Notes: generated by a model from the sequence alone, not told the origin. Numbered from the stretch's first letter, positions 15,101-29,452 are shown. The stretch is 64,000 nt of DNA from Colius striatus (GCF_028858725.1 NC_084773.1:10034350-10098349), one strand, 5' to 3'. Translations and numbers: made by a program.

Positions 15101-17169
15101 CTTCTGCCATTCTGTGATACCATCAGCTTGAAGACCTGGAGGTGACAGTGGCTGATCACATCCAGCGAGTTCTGAAGCCAAACTTTGGAGCAGCCTGGGA
15201 TGAAGTGGGCGATGAATATGAAAAGGAAGAGACCTTTACTTTATCTGCCATTAAAACCCTGGAAGGTAAGGAGGTGTCTGAGCCCAGAGAGCTCTTCACA
15301 TTCGCTCCAGCAGGCAACATCTGGGGAAAGGGTCTTGCTTGACTTGAGATTTCACAGAAAGGCTAATGGGGCTAATGGCCCTTCACAAGCTATTGCACCA
15401 GAGCTGTTAAATGCAGAGATACTGTGGTAACAGGTTAGTACAGGTTTCAAAAAACCAAATGAGTATTCTGGGCCCTGTGGAGACCAGGCTGGGTTGTGGG
15501 AGGCAGGAGAACATCTTGCTTTGCTCTCGTACTCTACCCTCCCAAGCAGACAGATCATAGTTCATCTGTGAGCTCCCACTTTCCTTCTTGAGACCAGTAA
15601 GAAAAGATGCACAGAGCAGAAGACATGAGGTTGGTGGGCAGGCTTGTGGTACAAACCCTCTTCTCCATCATGTGATAAAGAATCCTTTTATTTTTCCTGA
15701 GAAGCTTGCAGAAACTCAGTCCTTTCTGTGGCTTAGAAGGGTGTCCTTGTCCTGTATCCATCTCTCTGCTTCCTTGCACCACCCTTGTTGTGCAAGGAAA
15801 TACCCTCCTTGAGGCCGTTTCATATTCCTCCTGAAGGCCTGTGCTCCTGCAAGATGTCTCCTCGCTTCTGCATCTGTCCCCAGAGCGGGCTGTCAGGGCT
15901 GTGCAGTGAGTGTGCAGCCACCTGCACTCCGGCTTCCTTTGGCTGACTCACCCTCTAATTTCTGCTGCACCTTGGCTGCATCAGACAACAGCTGATGTGT
16001 AGCAGTGGGTGTTTTGTGTGTTGCCTTTGCCTCCCTTGGCCTCCAAAGCCCCAACACTGTGTGTTCATCGGGACAAGGACCATGAACCCTGACATGGAAG
16101 GAAGGATTGTCTTGAGATGCTCGTTGTGTGTCCTATTAAGGTACCTGTGACATGGAGCCTGTTTTGTTTATTTGTCCCTACAGAGGCAGTCAGTAACATT
16201 GTGAAGTTCCTGGGGATGCAGCCCTGTGAGCGATCGGATAAGGTGCCAGAGAACAAGAACTCCCACACACTGTACCTGGCAGGTGAGCTGTGGGGTGAGG
16301 CCTCTGCTTGAGGAGCAGCTCTCTGGGAGCTTACACAGAGCTGCCTTTGAAAACCAGGGGTTTCTGCTTGAGAAGTTGATTCTGGTGGAGCCCACTGCTG
16401 TGGGGGAAGGTACAGCCCCCCTTGCCCAGCAAAGTGTGTGTTTGCTCTCTACAGCTACCTGAAAGGAGGTTGTAGGAAAGTGGGGGTTGGACTCTTCTCC
16501 CAAATAACAAATGACAAACAAGAGGAAATAGCTCAAGTTGTGCCAGGGGAGATTTAGATTAGATATTAGGAAAAAGTGTTTTCTAAAAGGGCTATCAAGC
16601 ATTGGAACAGGCTGCTCAGGGAAATGCTGGAGTCCCCATCCCTGGAGGTATTTAAAAGGCTTGTAGCTGTGGTGCTGAGGCTTTAGTGGTGGATGTTGCA
16701 GTGGGTTAACAGCTGGGCTTAATGATCTTAAAGGTCTTTTCCAACAGAAATGATTTCTGCAGTTCTATTGGAACTCTTAGAGGAGTGACACCGCAGTGCC
16801 TGAATCCCTTCTCAGAGTTTATTTTACACTGCTTTGAGTTGCACAGTAGCAAGAGTCCCAAGTACATTACAGTGAAATGCGCTTCTGGAGGATCTCTCAG
16901 GACCCGGGGCAGGGCATTTAACCGACCACTTGTGGAAAACCTGCACTGACTGAGCAGCAACATCACTCACTGATATCAGACTTGCAGGAGAGGCTGCACT
17001 GCACGGTGCTGACTCCTTCCTCCCCCTCTCCCTCCCAGGTGTGTTCCGGGGCGGCCACGACCTGCTGGTGCGGTCGCGCCTGGTCCTGACGGACACGGTG
17101 ACGATGCAGGTCACGGCCCGCAGCGGGGAGGAGCTGCCCGTGGATGTCATCATGGCCTCCGTCGGATAA
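173..17169 (+). CDS. COPG1: Coatomer subunit gamma-1 (gamma1-COP), 5' end off the window
   Basis: This encodes the large gamma subunit of the COPI coat, which binds Arf1 on Golgi membranes and builds vesicles for Golgi-to-ER and intra-Golgi transport. The 23 joined exons give 861 codons before the stop. The human protein as I recall it is 874 residues, so only the first 13 or so residues (one exon) lie left of position 1. The first visible residues are [17 protein letters not shown] and the last are DVIMASVG. The N-terminal two thirds is the adaptin-like helical-repeat trunk (exons 173 to about 9488). An acidic linker follows, and then the ear/appendage domain (from about 10590), which in the family binds ARFGAP2. 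All introns read as GT-AG and frame is kept throughout, so the gene looks intact. Close identity to human COPG1 favours the gamma-1 over the gamma-2 paralogue. HMCES follows in the same direction. Confidence 0.97.
11622..12196 (+). mobile_element. Solo LTR of a bird endogenous retrovirus (ERVL-like)
   Basis: A 575-bp element begins TGTCCTGATTTTGCC and ends GGGTTAAACTATGACA, the TG...CA ends typical of a very common bird LTR. An AT-rich stretch near 11990-12060 precedes the R/U5-like end. It is flanked by near-identical 5-bp copies (tctgg at 11617-11621 and cctgg at 12197-12201), which fits a target-site duplication. No internal viral region is present, so it is a solo LTR, a fossil left by recombination between two LTRs. 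It lies in the COPG1 intron 10733-12510 in sense orientation. Its divergence suggests it is old. The family assignment is from memory and not searched. Confidence 0.8.
16440..16760 (+). mobile_element. CR1 LINE 3' fragment in the last COPG1 intron
   Basis: The stretch carries the familiar CR1 3' region: 'ctctctacagctacctgaaagg', then 'caagaggaaatagctcaag', 'ggaacaggctgctcaggg' and 'cttaaaggtcttttccaac' near the end. It is the 3' UTR part only, 5' truncated as usual for CR1, in the same direction as COPG1. It is diverged and lacks a clean terminal octamer repeat. Confidence 0.88.
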
Positions 17170-17551
17170 GCCGCCTCCTCCGGGACCTTCCCAGCCCCCG
17201 CGCTCCCACCCGCGGGCCACGCTTCTCCCTCTGGCAGCAGGACAGGGCTCACATTCACCCCAGCAGCTTTTGTGTCTCTCCGCGCGGCCCTCCCTGCGGC
17301 TCTGTAAAACAAGGAGCGGTTCGAGCTCTGGCTGTACGAAGCGCTTTGTCCCCGCGCCGCGCGGTTCCGGGGCGGGAGGCGGGGGAGAGGTGACCCCGGG
17401 CGCGGGCGGCCGCCGCCCCTCCTCAAGCCCTGTTCCGGGCCGTGCCCTGCGCTGCCGGGGGAGGGCCCTGCCGCTTCCCGCCTGCCGGGGGCGGGCGCTG
17501 GGCCGGGCCGGTGCCGCGGCGGCCCCGGGCAGAGGCAGAGGCTGCGGCGCG
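17170..17551 (+). promoter_or_regulatory. COPG1 3' end / HMCES promoter, 382-bp junction
   Basis: Only 382 bp separate the COPG1 stop from the HMCES start codon. The second half is very GC- and CpG-rich (from about 17340), with GC-box-like runs such as 'ggggcgggcgc' at about 17489, which fits a CpG-island promoter for HMCES. I see no AATAAA or ATTAAA anywhere in the interval. COPG1 must therefore use a variant signal here, end inside HMCES, or be partly read through. No TATA box is evident. Confidence 0.6.
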
Positions 17552-20500
17552 ATGTGCGGGCGCACGGCCTGTTCGCTCGGCGCCGACAACCTCCGCCGCG
17601 CCTGCGCCTACCGCGACCGCGGCGGCCGCCGGCGCCAGCCCGACTGGATCCAGGCCGAGCGCTACCGGCCCTCCTACAACAAGGGCCCGCAGAGCAGCGG
17701 GCCGGTGCTGCTGTCCCGCCGCCACCTCCAGCAGGTACCTCCCTCCTCGCTTCGCCAGCCGGGGCCCCGGGCCGGCGGGTCCCGCTGCGCCCAGCCCGCG
17801 GGCAGGGCTGCGGGTCCCGCGCTGCTGCCGCACCCGGCCTGGCTGCCAGCGGCTCGCTTGGCTTCTCTGTGCTCGCTCGACCGGCCAGGGGCTCAATTTT
17901 CTAGTTGCAACGGTGTCTACTTTGTTAGTATCTACGTGTTCCTGGGGAGGGCGGGGAATCGGTGTCATCCTTTCAGCCTAGTGGCTGCCTGTTTTCTGCC
18001 AAGAAATGATATAGAAGTGATTAACTGTAATAGATTTTTCTCTACCACGTCTATAATTGCTCTGTTGGTTTTATTTTGTTTTACTGAACGGGATTTTCTC
18101 ATTTCATAACGCTGCTGAGTGTCTCTAGCTCGCATTGGTAGAGAAAAAACCCCTCAACTTCCGAGCTGTAAGATAACTGTGCACCTGTGGTGACCGTTAT
18201 CACGGCTAATTTAAGCCTCAACAGCCCTTCCCCAGCCCACCTGGGCAGCCTGAACAGCTCTCTGCATGCCCTTTGGTCTCCGCGTAAGAGGGTGCCCAGT
18301 GAACTGCTGCTCTTTGGTGCTCAGCAGAGTGAAGCTGGGGGCACTGAGCTGAAACACCCCAGTCTGGGCTCCCTCTGCACTTCCTGCCCTGCCCCGGGGC
18401 AGCGGAAGGGGCTGCAGCACTTTGCAGCCGTGAGGGCACAGGGGAGGGGGTGGGATGCCACTGGAGTGCCCTGGGTGCTGCCACTGGGCACCCTTTGCAC
18501 CGTCTTTTCCTGCCTTGCGGGTCCTGTGTGGTTGTGTGGTTCCATTCAGCTGTTGCCACACGGGGTCTATATGCATCATAGAATCATGGAAGCATTTTGG
18601 TTGGAAAACCCTTCAAGCTCCTGGAGTCCAACCCCTCCCCTTACACTGCCCAGGCCACCACTAACCCATGGCCCTCAGCACCTCAGCTCCAGGGCTCTGC
18701 AATAGCTCCAGCTATTGGAGCTCCACCTCCCTGGGCAGCATGGCACAGGGGCTGACAGCCCTCTCAGGGCAACAGTTCTTCCTCATACTCCAATTTAAAC
18801 CTCCCCTGGTGCAACTTGAGGACATGTACCTAGGTCAGTGCATACCTACACACCACTAGTAGGTATGTGTGCATATGAGCTGCAGTTTTGGGGAGCAAAG
18901 GCTACGAGGGCCAAGCTGAGCCCAGCTGTGCCCCGCCTGGGGCTGGCAGTGAGGGCAGAAAGCGAGAGCGCGGGAGAAGCGGAAGCCACGGGCGTTTCCA
19001 TTGCCTGACAGCGGGTGACATGCAAAGCGTGAGCAGTGAAAGTGAGCCGGGCCCACAGAAATCACGTTATTGAAATGAAGATGGGACTTTGCACCCTGGG
19101 GCATGCTGCCTGGGCAGAGGGAGGCTCTGGGGACTTTCACACCAGCCCAGTGTCACCGTTTACTCAAGATGTGGGGACTGTGTGTGTCCAGGCCCTTCCT
19201 GGTGAAGCAAAACTGTGTTCGTGCCTCCAGAGCACTGTCAGACAAGCCTCACTGGGACACTGGGTTAGTTATTCCTGCAACACATTCCTGCACTTTCTGC
19301 TGAGGAGTAATTCTTATGGGAAAGCCATTACAAATAAGCCTTTGCATATTCTTAATTAGTAGCTTCTTCTGCAGGGCTTGTGAGGGGCAACCTTGCCAAG
19401 AGCAGAGACAGATTTGGTGCTGGAGCTGAGCCTCAGCTCAGCACTTGGCAGAGTGTTCCCCCCTTGCAAAGGGAGAAGCCTCCCTCTCAAGCTGTGGGGA
19501 TGCTCAGGGTCCCTGCGCCGTGGCTCTGACCCGAGGTGTTTCTGTTTGTTCGGAAGGATGCCGACTCCTCCGAGCGAGTCCTCATGGACATGCGCTGGGG
19601 CCTCATCCCCTCCTGGTTCAAAAAGGATGACCCCTCCAAAATGCCGTTTAACACCTCCAACTGCCGCAGCGACACCATGCTGAAGAAGTCTTCCTACAAG
19701 GTGAGCTGCCCCTCTCTATGTGTCCAGCTTGAAGAGATCTTGTAGCTGGCAAAATTGAAGCATCTCCATAGTAAGGACCGGTCACCGTTTGCCTGCAGCC
19801 CAGGGCATTATGTCTGTGTACTGCAGAGCTGATGGGTTTCATTCCAATAGACCTGCCAAGGTTGCTGGTGCAGCTCATCCTTCAGGGCAGCGCAGACAGG
19901 GGTGTTTGTGCACCCTGCAGGGCGATTTGGGGAGCCCGAGAGGGAGCGAGAGGACTGGGTGGTCCCAGGAGCCCCGTCCCGGCTCTGCAGTGCCCAAGGT
20001 GGCTGCTCACTGCTCCTCGTGCTTTCTGTCCCACAGGGTGCTCTCCTCAAGGGCAAGCGCTGCGTGGTCCTGGCAGATGGCTTCTACGAGTGGCAGCAGC
20101 ACAGCGGGGGGAAGCAGCCCTATTTCATTTACTTCCCTCAGAGCAAGGACGCTGCGGTACGGAGTCCCTCACCGTGTCTGAACACTCAGCCCCTGCCCAG
20201 CCCTGAGCCCTTGCGCTCCCTCCAAGTGCCCCCCTTCCCTCCAGCCATGCCCAGCTCTGGGGGCTGCGTTTCCCCAGGGGGCTGTGTTCTGTGGGCAGCG
20301 GTCTGTGCCGCTGCGGTCCGTGGCTGGGACCTGCCACAGCCTCCCCGCCGTCACGCTCACTGCTCCCCACGGGCTGGATATTTGCATGAGAGGGTGATGT
20401 GTCTCACAGGGGACTGGGCTGGGAGTTTCACTACCTCTTTCATCAGCTGAGCTGAGATGTTCAGAAGGGGAGGAGGATGCTGGCTTGCCTGGGGGAAGAT

Positions 20501-22074
20501 GAGCCTCTAGGTACCTCTCCTGGAGTTACATCAAATTAGTAGAAGGGCTCCTGTCCATCACTTAGATCTGAGTCATTGACCTGCCGTGGCCCTGGCAAGT
20601 CTGCAATGCTTCAGCTGCCTGTGGGTCAGCACTGACTGGGGCGAGGGGCCCTCTCCTGCAGGCCGACGGGAAGGCGGGAGATGAGGAATGGAGAGGATGG
20701 AGGTTACTGACCATGGCTGGGATTTTTGACTGCTGGGAGCCGCCGTCAGGAGGAGAAGTGCTGTACACTTACACTATCATCACCGTGGATGCCTCCAAGG
20801 ATGTGAGCTTCATCCATCACAGGTAGTGAGAGTTGGCAAGGGGGCTGCAGGGCATTGAAGGGAGGAAAGCTGTACTCATAAACACCAGTCTGGTGGCACA
20901 CAGGCAGGGAGGGAGTCCTGCCTTCTCCTCATACCCTCGGAGAAAAACACGCTGTTACCAGCTGGTTTTGGGTCACCAGCTCATGCCCTTTCTGTAAATC
21001 CCTATCCTTGTGCCTCAGTGGGTAGCAGTTGGAGTTGGATCACTCTGGAGCTGGATCACTCTGCCTGAGCAGGGCCTGGCAGTTGACCCCACTGCCTGTT
21101 CCAGCAAAGTAGCTGCCTGAGCCAAGTGAATGCATGCTCTGCCTTGGGAAGAGCATCTGCTTCACTTTTCCCCTGAGCTGCTGGCTCCTTGCTAACTTAC
21201 AAGCCTGGCTTTTGTCACCCTGCTCTGCCACGTCAGCACTGGGCTGTGGCTCTGACTGTCTCATTCCCTAGGATGCCAGCCATCCTGGATGGGGACGAGG
21301 CCATCAGGAAGTGGCTGGACTTTGCTGAAGTGCCAACCCAAGAGGCGATTAAACTTATCCAGCCCACAGAGAACATCGTTTTCCACCCAGTGTCCACCTT
21401 TGTCAACAGCGTCCGCAACAACGCGCCCGAGTGCCTCGCGCCCATCGAGCTGGGAGCCAAGAAGGTGAGTGCTGGCAGGGGCTTGGCAGGGACACCTTGG
21501 CCACGGTGACGTCGCTGAGCAAGGAGAGTGCTGCCAGGCTCTGCAGGGGCAGCAGTGGGCAGTGTCTGCAGGGCATGCCTGTGCCTGGTGCTGGAGTGCA
21601 GAGCCCGAAACAGGTTCCCTTCACTCTGCTTCCAGAAATAAGCTGTCGCCCTGTGCCAGGATTTCTGTGCCAAATGAGGCAAATTCCATATGAAATGGGG
21701 CTTGGAACAAACCTGTTCCCTGCAGCCCAGGGAGTCTCCTGCCTGGTGGCAGGCAGGGCCATTGCTCCAGCCTCCACATCCTGCTCTGGATCAACTCACG
21801 CAGTCAGCTGCGTGCTCTGCTCTCGCCATGCTTCTGACTTCTCTCACACGGTCTTTTATCTCTCCAGGAGGTCAAAGCCACCCCAAGCAGCAAAATGATG
21901 CTGGGCTGGTTAAAAAACTCCCAGGAGAGCTCTCCCCAGAAGAAAGAAAATGATTTGCCCAAGTGGACAAGTCAGTTCATCCACAACCCTTCACCCAAGA
22001 AAACCAGCGCAGGTATCCTGCAGCAGTGGCTGGGGAAGGAGGGAGAGCCAGCTGCAAAGAAGCACAAGGCTTAG
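17552..22074 (+). CDS. HMCES: Abasic site processing protein HMCES (SRAP domain)
   Basis: HMCES covalently captures abasic sites in single-stranded DNA at replication forks through Cys2 and so shields them from cleavage. Six coding exons join in frame: 17552-17734, 19557-19700, 20037-20156, 20662-20822, 21272-21464 and 21868-22074, giving 335 residues against about 354 in human. The protein begins MCGRTACSL, so removal of Met exposes the catalytic Cys. Other SRAP active-site residues are visible: the Asn in [10 protein letters not shown], the Glu in LADGFYEWQ and the His in IHHRMPAIL. The C-terminal tail is shorter than in human but keeps a GILQQWL segment that matches the human LLEQWL PCNA-binding-like end. 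The start is fixed by the need for Cys2. The gene looks intact. Confidence 0.97.
18573..18835 (-). mobile_element. CR1 LINE fragment in HMCES intron 1
   Basis: On the + strand it starts with 'atcatagaatcatggaagc' and 'ttggttggaaaacccttcaag', which is the reverse complement of a CR1 3' end, so the element points left. It continues through the typical 'ggagtccaacccctcccc' and 'gcagcatggcacaggggctg' text and fades out near 18835. It is 5' truncated and diverged, and lies in the intron 17735-19556. Confidence 0.85.
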
Positions 22075-22950
22075 GCACTAGCTGGGATGGCTGGCCATCC
22101 TTTTTCTTCCTGGTTTTCCTAAGCAGATGAGGAATGGTTTTTTTTGGAAGGCTTTGCAGGCTTGTGTTGAGATTCTCAGGTGTTGAGCTGTTGTCAAAGT
22201 TTGTTATCTCTGTTCTCTGTGTTTTCTTAAAGGTTGGTGTTTGTCTTTAAATGTTTTGGCTTTGTCTGGTGCTGACAGGAGTGAATATAACCTGCTGGCC
22301 TCCCTCCCTGCCAGTCACTCGTGCCAAACAAAGATAAAGCCCTGAGAAGCTTCTCAGCCTGCTAGGGAGGAGAAGCTCCTTCCTTCTGCCTGTGTTCATA
22401 GTTTGTGTCTCCTTCTGTTTGCTTCTCTTTTCCCTCTTTCTTCTTTGTATTAAACTGATACCTCTTTTCCATTTAATTACCTATTGATTCTGTACAAATT
22501 CTTTTCTAATGCTCTCATCCTCAAAGGATGGCTGCAGTGCAGAGGGGCATGAAACAACTACTAGGAAGAAATCCCAGGCTGGTAAGATCAGCCAGAGTGG
22601 CCCTGCTCTGCACCAGGGCGATGTTGAGGCAGTGCCTGGCAGGAGCTGGGCTTTGCCTGGATTTCCCTGCAGGCAGTGGAGTGGGACAGCAAGTCCTGGT
22701 CACGTTGTTTGTACAGTCATTTTGTAATGAGATTTGAAAGACAGAGAGGATTTTCTTGATCTGTGGAGGGATGTGCTCTGCCGTGTTCATAAAGGTCATT
22801 CATTAAAGCCCAGATAACCCAAATGCCGTTACAGAACAGCACAGGGCAGTGGTTCTTGAGGCTGGACAGAGCCAGATGTTCTAGAACAAAAGCTTTACAT
22901 GGTGGGACCCTTGCTGGAAAGCAATACTTTTTTTTACTGGAAACAATAAA
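22075..22950 (+). terminator. HMCES: HMCES 3'UTR and candidate poly(A) signals
   Basis: After the stop there are three candidate poly(A) hexamers: ATTAAA at 22449-22454 (after a T/C-rich stretch), ATTAAA at 22802-22807 and AATAAA at 22945-22950. The last is the canonical form and gives a 3'UTR of about 0.9 kb; the first would give about 0.4 kb. Which one is used cannot be told from sequence. Confidence 0.5.
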
Positions 22951-22969
22951 ATGAGATGAACTGGCTGAC

Positions 22970-25039
<2,070 letters not shown>

Positions 25040-26095
25040 GCGCTGCCTGTCCCCCACCTCTTCCCCCCCCCCACCCCCCTCACCACTGCCCCACTGTCCT
25101 CTCGCGATGGGGATTGGGTTCCCCTTCCTGTCCTCCAGCCTGGGCTGGAGGGTGAACCCTGGCAGCACTCCACCGGCCCTCCACTAGTCCCCCCAAGCCT
25201 CGGCTGTGGTGGGGTGCTGGGAGAGCATGGAGGAGGTCAGGCCCCGCTTGTGCCCCCACCCTGCCCCTCTTCCCCCTGGAAGAAGTGTTTTTGGAGGGGG
25301 CAGCTGGATCATAGCTGTTGGCAGCAGTGGCGGCATCTGGAGCTGTACGGCCGGGTCACGGTGCAGAGCCCCTGGGTGCTGCCCTGAGGATTGTTTTGGC
25401 TGCCGTGGGGATGCCCAGGGGCAGCCCTGCCTGCCTCCCCTGGCTGCCAGCCTGGGGCTGTGCAAGGCTCCCCCCGAGCTGGTCCTGCTCGCCCTGGCAT
25501 GAGGATAGGACTCGCTGTTGCTGCTGCCCACTCTCCCCCCCCACCCCCCAGCAATGCCGTCCCGGCCGCACTGCAGCGGGGAAGACAGAGCGCTGGGAAA
25601 TGTGAAAAGGAGGAAAAGTTTCTCCATTGGCAAGAAGTGACTGTTGTCTTAGTTTTGTTCCTGGTAAAACTAGTGCATCGCCTACTGTAAAGAAGCTCTG
25701 GTCCTATTTATTTTAAGGTCTGTTGTTTTGGGGTTGCTCCCTGCAAAGCCTCCCTTCCCGCAACTCCCTGGCTCGGTGGGTGCTGGGGGGGGTCTCACAG
25801 GCCGTGGGTCCTGCTGGCGGGGTGGGCTGGAGGCTGCGGTGACGAATCCCCTCAGAGAGCGTCGCAAGGTCAGGCGCCCGCCGGGAGCGGGAGCTGCCAT
25901 CTTCTGCCGTGGCTCCCCTCCTCTCCCCGCTGCAGAAGCCCTTCGTGTCGCTGAGAGCCACCCTCTACCCTGGTTGCACTTCTGGAAATGACATGCTGTG
26001 TGTCTCTTTTTTTTTTTTTCTTCTTCTTGTTGCTGTTTGTTTGTTCAACACCATTTCTGGTTCTGAGAAATAAAGTGATGATGATCTGTGTTAAC
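25040..26095 (+). terminator. H2A 3'UTR with AATAAA
   Basis: The 3'UTR runs about 1 kb through a C-rich start and a T-rich end (T11 tract near 26008) to AATAAA at 26069-26074, followed by a T/G-rich downstream element. No sequence resembling the histone mRNA stem-loop is present in the first 150 nt after the stop. Confidence 0.75.
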
Positions 26096-29000
26096 TGTAA
26101 CCTTCCATGGATCAATACTTCTTTGGATAAACAACCCTGGAGTTAGTATTCAAGCCTTCTCTTAGGTAGGACCCAATTTCCTGAAGGGCAGTGTGGGTTC
26201 TGTGGAGCCTGAGGCCAGCTGGCTGTCCCGTGACGCCTGGAGGAGCTGCTGCAGAGCAGTTTTGCTCAGTGCCCAGAGCAGCCCGGGGCTGGGAGGCCCA
26301 CAGCCATGGCAGTGCCTGGGCACTCAGACAACAGGCAGGCGTGATGTGGGTTTAACTTTAAACAGAGCACCTTCTGTCTCTGTGCTGTAAGTAGCATGTG
26401 TGCAGCCTATGGAAGCAGCTGTTAATTTTGTAGATGAGCAAATTTACCCTGGCTCTCAGTTTATTTATTGCCTAGAGTAGATTAACCTCATCAGAGGGTT
26501 TTAAGAAGGGGTTTCTGGATGTGGGTGTGGTGTGTTTGTTACTGTTGTGCTAGTGGGGATGCAGATGTGTTCTGGGGTGCCCTGACCTCAGGTGGGTGGG
26601 GGCAGCTCGGCACAGAGGGGTCTTTTCCTTCTCCAAAGTAACTGTTGGCGATGTAGAGATGAGATGTCCTTTCTGCTGCCCAGCATGGTGGTCAATGTGT
26701 CTTGTTCTCTCCCTGTTTTCTCCAGGCAGGACCAGTGTTCTGTACAACCCAAGTGTGCTTTGTGTTTCTTAGGAAAATGCATAACTTGTGATACTGACAA
26801 GAGCAGTGCAAAGCCAATGTGATTAAACTGGTTCCCTGCTGAATGCTGTCACGTGCTGTGTGTTGTGGCCTCCCCAGGCCTCCTGAGCCTGGCAGCGGTC
26901 GGTGGGACTTGGCTCTCTGCTGGCAGCTTGGTGTCTGGGCTCAGTTTTCTCCAAGCAGAGAAGGACTACCAAAACACCAGACCTGGCCTAGCAGTGGTTC
27001 TGTGTACCCTTCACTCTGACAGCCTTTCCCTACCCTAGGGAGCAGATCAGGCCCCTCTCTGGGTTTTCTCCCTGCGCACCAGCAGTGGGAAGCCTGAGCT
27101 GCCCCCAGGCTGGGAGGACTGAGGCTCTCCCTCTGTTGGGCATCTCCCGACAGTTTGGTGTCTGGTGTGCAAGGCAGAGTTGGTTCCTGCTCAGGTTTTG
27201 AGGAGGAAGGTTTGTGGGAAGCTGAGACAACTTCCTGTGTGGTCAGAGTTGGGTGCTGATGAGTCTGTGCTGGGCTGTGGAAACTGAAGGTCAGGACTGG
27301 AGCTGCAGGGCAGTGTGCTGCTGCCTGGGCCACAGAGAGAGGCAGAGCTGAGCATTAAAGGCTTGGGCTGTCCCAGGGCAGAGCTGGGGCTGCTGTGCTG
27401 GGAACTCAGTAACCACTGTGGCTGTGGGGTGGCTGAGGGCCATTGCCTGAGCTGCAAAGGAGCTGGTGACACCCATGGTGCCCTGGGCACTGAGCTCCAG
27501 CTGGGTTCTGAACTTCCTCTGCCATCTGCTTGCTGGGCCAGCTGGGAAAGGAAAAGGAAATCCAGTCTGTCTGGCCAAGCATTGCTAAAGTGCTTGGCCT
27601 TTATCACCTCCTAACCCTCGCATCTCACATTGTCACGGCTGGGAGAGTAGAACTCTTGGTCTTCATTAGAAAGCTGGGTTGGACTTTGTCACCTTGGCAC
27701 TTCCAGAGATGGCTCTTGTGGCTTTTTTTGGGAGGCAGTTGTTGCTCCTGGATCCAATCAGAACAGTTGAGTTCATAAAATGTGAAGGACTTGGCTGAGT
27801 ACAGCCTTCAGGGATGTCACATGAGCCTGAAAGGGTGTTGGTTGGTTTCTGCTTCTGTCAGGGAGAGGGCAGGGGAGCTGCAGGGCTCTTCCCTGCCTCC
27901 TCTGGGGCACCTGAAGGGGGAGGTAAGAACAGGCCTGGCACCTCTCTTCTGCGGGAGGCTGTGTGCCTCACCAGCCCTGTACCTCTGCTCTGGGACTGGC
28001 TGTGTTGGGGTGATGAGCCACTGGCCTCTGCATGGCCTCAGGGCTCATGTTTCTCCCTGGAGCCTGGCCCTCAGGGCTGTCAGCAGCTCACAGCTCCTGG
28101 CAGGCCCAGCCTGTGAGGGAAGGTGCCACCAGCTGCCTGACCAAGCTGCACCAGCACAGGAGTCACCTTGCTGCCTTCCCTCTGCCCTGTACCTGCCTGC
28201 AGAAGGGCTGCTGGTGCTTTCCCTCCTGAGTACTGCTCCTTACAGGCTGGCTGCCCTGCAGGTGAGTGCCGATGCCCTCAGCTGAGCCCCTTGGGAGAAG
28301 GGGCTGTGCCCACAGCCGTGTGAGTGCAGCCCACTGCATGTGGCAGAGGGGACACCAGGCAGCCCACAGTGGTGGCATCTCCCACTCTTTAGAACCTGCA
28401 CTGTCATCTGTTGGCTGAGGAGATGGTGCAGATGGGTGCTGGTGTGCAGCTGCTCTTGCAGTGCCTCTGGGCACTGGAGCCTGGTGTGAGCTGTGCCTGG
28501 GCAGAGGCTGAGGGCTGCCCTCCCCTGGCTGCTGCCTGTCCTACATACAGACACCCACCCCCCACCCAGAAGCAGAACACGCTTGGGCTCTGCAAAACTG
28601 GCTGCTCCTGCTGAATTTAGTTGAGGGACCTTTCCTCAGGGACTAGAATGTGCTTCCCTGCACCCTGCTTGTGTTCTGAGGGATAACACAGCTGCGTGGG
28701 GACTGTGCCCTGTGCTCACCTGGAGCTGTCCCCAGGCACTGGCTGGCACCTGTCCCTCTGTCCCCTCTCAGGCGAGCCTGGTGCTGATCCCAAGTGTGTT
28801 GATTCCCTGATTTCAGCACAGAGGAGGGGTGGCAGCCGTCCTGGGGTGATGCTCCAGCTTGGTGCTCTCTTCCCTTGCTGGGGGAGGTAGCTGAGCTGGC
28901 CGTTGCTGTGAGGCTATGCCTTGGCTGATGGCTGGATGGCCCCAACAGCGCAGGGCAAACGTGTGGGCTGGGCTCCTTGCCCACCCCTCACGTTGCTGCT

Positions 29001-29120
29001 GAGGGTCCTGGGTGTAGGGAGGGCGATGAGCGTAGGGGAAGCTGTGGGCTTCCCCGGCTCTGGCAGGCGGGTGAATGAAGATGGCCCAGATCCCTGGCAG
29101 GGTTTTATGCAACCTCCCTG
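26096..29120. other. Gene-free interval between H2A and H1-10
   Basis: About 3 kb of moderately GC-rich, CpG-poor unique sequence with many short open frames on both strands, none with family resemblance, codon bias or convincing splice sites. No CR1, LTR or tRNA was recognised. The two histone genes converge on this interval. Confidence 0.55.
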
Positions 29121-29127
29121 GTGTGAG

Positions 29128-29137
29128 CTATAAATAG
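29128..29137 (+). promoter_or_regulatory. CTATAAATAG box at the edge of the H1-10 CpG island
   Basis: A perfect CTATAAATAG reads as a TATA box on the + strand and also fits the MEF2 consensus. CpG-rich sequence starts directly after it. No coding region follows on the + strand that I can support, so its role is unknown. Confidence 0.35.
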
Positions 29138-29452
29138 GCACAGCGGCCATGGAGGCGCGGGGGGAGGGAGGAGGGCGGGCTCGGCTCCCAGCGCCTTCCC
29201 CGCACCGGCACAGCGGGAGCTGCATCACGGCTCCGGGCTGGGGGGAAAGCTCCCCGCGCTGGGGCTCAAAGGGAGGGTGCACATCCCCGCTAATCCGGCT
29301 GCCGTGAGAGCAAAGGGCTCCGGGCTGGCGGCGGGGTCTTTGCTGCGGGGTGTCCCTTAGTGCAGCCCCCCCGTGCGCAGCCGCGCAGGGGCCGCTCCCG
29401 CGCCGGCTCCTGAGCGGGGGAAGCCGCTCTCCGTGCCCTGGCGGGGCTGCAG

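Larger units (their letters stand above)
173..17169 (+). other. COPG1: COPG1 exon map
   Basis: Coding exons read from splice sites and reading frame: 173-225, 891-971, 1074-1145, 1982-2061, 2951-3026, 3181-3273, 3581-3667, 3819-3976, 4575-4708, 5427-5494, 6245-6433, 6881-6976, 8346-8589, 8964-9039, 9385-9488, 9596-9721, 10160-10228, 10590-10732, 12511-12682, 13639-13736, 15127-15265, 16184-16282, 17039-17169 (stop TAA). Their lengths sum to 2588 nt, which is two carried bases plus 862 codons including the stop. Positions 1-172 are the end of the preceding intron. The longest introns are 6977-8345 (no repeat recognised), 10733-12510 (solo LTR), 12683-13638, 13737-15126 and 16283-17038 (CR1 fragment). 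Confidence 0.93.

Noticed and set aside
17144-18109. 321-codon + frame covering HMCES exon 1
   Set aside because: It continues the HMCES exon 1 frame upstream through the GC-rich promoter and downstream into intron 1. Homology and the need for Cys2 fix the start at 17552, and a good donor ends the exon at 17734.
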